From Oceanobacillus timonensis (GTDB lineage Bacteria; Bacillota; Bacilli; Bacillales; Amphibacillaceae), in NCBI RefSeq assembly GCF_900166635.1, contig NZ_LT800497.1:3458344-3522343 (forward strand): a stretch of 64,000 nt of DNA. Direction: 5' to 3'. The position numbers and the translations under genes are program-made. Every line of letters begins with the position of its first letter. The first letter of the stretch is position 1. Under the pieces are notes generated by a model. The model was not told the DNA's origin, did no database searches, and saw only the letters and a list, made by a program, of their open reading frames with translations. Below are positions 62,651 to 64,000 of the stretch, in pieces.

Positions 62651-64000
62651 ATGATTGAAAGTGCAATGGAAGCCTTATTAATTGTATTAGATCCTTCAAG
62701 GCTAATCTATATGTTTTTAGGTATTGGCATTGGCGTTATTGTTGGATTATTACCAGGTCTAAGCGGGACAGTTGGCATGTCTTTACTGCTTCCTTTCGTT
62801 TTCGGACTTGAACCATATGTTGGAATGGCTCTTCTCATTGGAATGATTGCTGTCATTCATACAGGAGATACCTTCCCTTCTATATTATTTGGAATACCAG
62901 GAACTTCAGGTTCTCAAGCGACCATTATGGATGGATATCCGTTAACCAAAAAAGGAGAAGCCTCCCGGGCAATGGGTGCATCATTTTTCTCTTCCATGAT
63001 TGGCGGTGTTATTGGCGGCATTGCGCTTTATTTAACGATTCCCTTTGCCAGGCCATTAATTACCTCCTTCAGCTCACCAGAGTTATTCATGTTGACGATG
63101 TTAGGTCTCAGCATGGCGGGATTATTAGCGGGAAAATCACCGATAAAAGGAATTATCTCCGGGATTCTTGGTTTACTTATTGGTGCAGTAGGAAGCGCCC
63201 CGGCCGTTCCTGAATACAGATATACATTTGATACGCTTTATTTAACACAAGGGATATCTTTACCTATTGTAGCAATGGCTATTTTTGCATTCCCAATTCT
63301 TATTACAATGCTGACAGACAAAGGAAGTGTATCCAATCATGCGAAACTGCAAAGCGGTATTTTAAAAGGCGTTATAGACACATTGAGAAATAAATTTTTG
63401 GTATTTCGAAGTGCTGTGATTGGTGCTTTAATAGGTTTTATTCCTGGACTTGGCGGAAGTGTTGTTGATTGGATTGCATATGGCGCAGGACAAAAAACAG
63501 TTAAAGATAATCACTTTGGGAGTGGTGACATCCGTGGTGTGATTGCGCCGGAAAGTGCCAATAACGCAAAAGAAGGCGGTTCTTTAGTTCCAACATTGCT
63601 TTTTGGTATCCCGGGAAGCGGAACGACAGCTATTCTGCTCGGCGGACTGACTCTCATGGGGCTGGAAGCAGGGCCTAAGATGCTGTCGGATGATCTTCCA
63701 GTAACCTTATCTATTGTTTGGACGCTCGTATTTGCAAATATTTTTGGCGCATTATTATGTATGTTGTTAGTTCGCCCTATTTCCAAAATTAGTTTAGTTC
63801 CGGGTGAAAAAATTGTCCCCTTTCTTTTAGTTTTACTAGTCGTTGGCGCCTACCAAAGTACAATGTCATGGGGAGACCTGATTGTATTTGTTATTATCGG
63901 CTTGCTTGGATATGTTATGACTATCTTAGATTGGCCGCGTCCTCCGCTGCTTATTGGTTTTGTACTTGCTCTGCCTGCTGAAAGATACTATTGGATATCT
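62651..64000 (+). CDS. tctA: Tripartite tricarboxylate transporter large permease TctA (cut by window edge)
   Basis: 450 codons of a TctA permease are visible, with repeated signatures GLLPGLSGTVGMSLLLPF near 36-53 and GFIPGLGGSVVDWIAYGAGQ near 262-281, IPGTSGSQATIMDGYPL and IPGSGTTAILLGG. It forms the main membrane channel for TctC-bound substrates. It follows tctC by 14 bases with GAGAGGAGAAATTTC ahead of ATG. No tctB gene lies between them; it could lie beyond the window. Confidence 0.9.
   Translation, partial: MIESAMEALLIVLDPSRLIYMFLGIGIGVIVGLLPGLSGTVGMSLLLPFVFGLEPYVGMALLIGMIAVIHTGDTFPSILFGIPGTSGSQATIMDGYPLTKKGEASRAMGASFFSSMIGGVIGGIALYLTIPFARPLITSFSSPELFMLTMLGLSMAGLLAGKSPIKGIISGILGLLIGAVGSAPAVPEYRYTFDTLYLTQGISLPIVAMAIFAFPILITMLTDKGSVSNHAKLQSGILKGVIDTLRNKFLVFRSAVIGALIGFIPGLGGSVVDWIAYGAGQKTVKDNHFGSGDIRGVIAPESANNAKEGGSLVPTLLFGIPGSGTTAILLGGLTLMGLEAGPKMLSDDLPVTLSIVWTLVFANIFGALLCMLLVRPISKISLVPGEKIVPFLLVLLVVGAYQSTMSWGDLIVFVIIGLLGYVMTILDWPRPPLLIGFVLALPAERYYWIS

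Overview
The window is low-GC Firmicute DNA from a spore-forming Bacillaceae, most likely an Oceanobacillus/Virgibacillus-type organism. The evidence is AGGAGG ribosome sites with frequent GTG/TTG starts, a complete rsbRSTUVW-sigB-rsbX operon next to ndoA/ndoAI (mazEF), acpS, a ydcC-type lipoprotein, a rhomboid, tex and sprT, and a tRNA run (Asn-Ser-Glu-Asp-Gln-Lys-Leu-Leu) that follows sprT much as the trnS cluster does in Bacillus subtilis. No species assignment was tested.

Layout. 1-2.8 kb: a truncated aconitase gene and a kinase-like yrzF gene behind a terminator-containing leader. 2.8-17.4 kb: an accessory region rich in flavin and NAD(P)H oxidoreductases, SDR enzymes, small transporters and transcription factors. 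It holds three paralogous hxlR/flavoenzyme divergent loci, only one with an intact regulator, plus several gene fragments (SIMPL domain, SDR, EamA). 17.7-18.5 kb: eight tRNA genes behind one strong promoter.

18.75-34.0 kb: the most striking region. A sprT gene is cut after its His-Glu codons, and its two halves lie on either side of a roughly 14.8-kb island. The island carries three consecutive tyrosine recombinases plus a small fourth protein, the architecture described for GInt-type islands (ginABCD) and Tn554 relatives. Its ends share an inverted repeat. Cargo includes an SDR enzyme, a zinc alcohol dehydrogenase, a class C-like group II intron sitting just after a terminator, DUF1657 and DUF3231 proteins, many degenerate AT-rich repeats, and its own SprT-like metalloprotease.

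34.5-50.8 kb: conserved chromosomal backbone: catalase with a PerR-like box, Tex, the general stress sigma-B module with its stressosome and phosphatase switch, a HAD phosphatase, the MazF/MazE toxin-antitoxin pair, a ydcC-like lipoprotein, the NAD(P)HX repair enzyme, AcpS, rhomboid protease and NagB. 50.9-57.6 kb: RNA helicase CshA with a long possibly structured leader, an EamA exporter, a DegV protein, an esterase, YppG-like and PepSY proteins, and a glutaredoxin-fold protein lacking its cysteines. 57.7-64 kb: a tricarboxylate catabolism cluster (TcuA-like flavoprotein, tartrate/isopropylmalate-type dehydrogenase, LysR regulator, and TctC/TctA uptake proteins), with TctA cut by the window edge.
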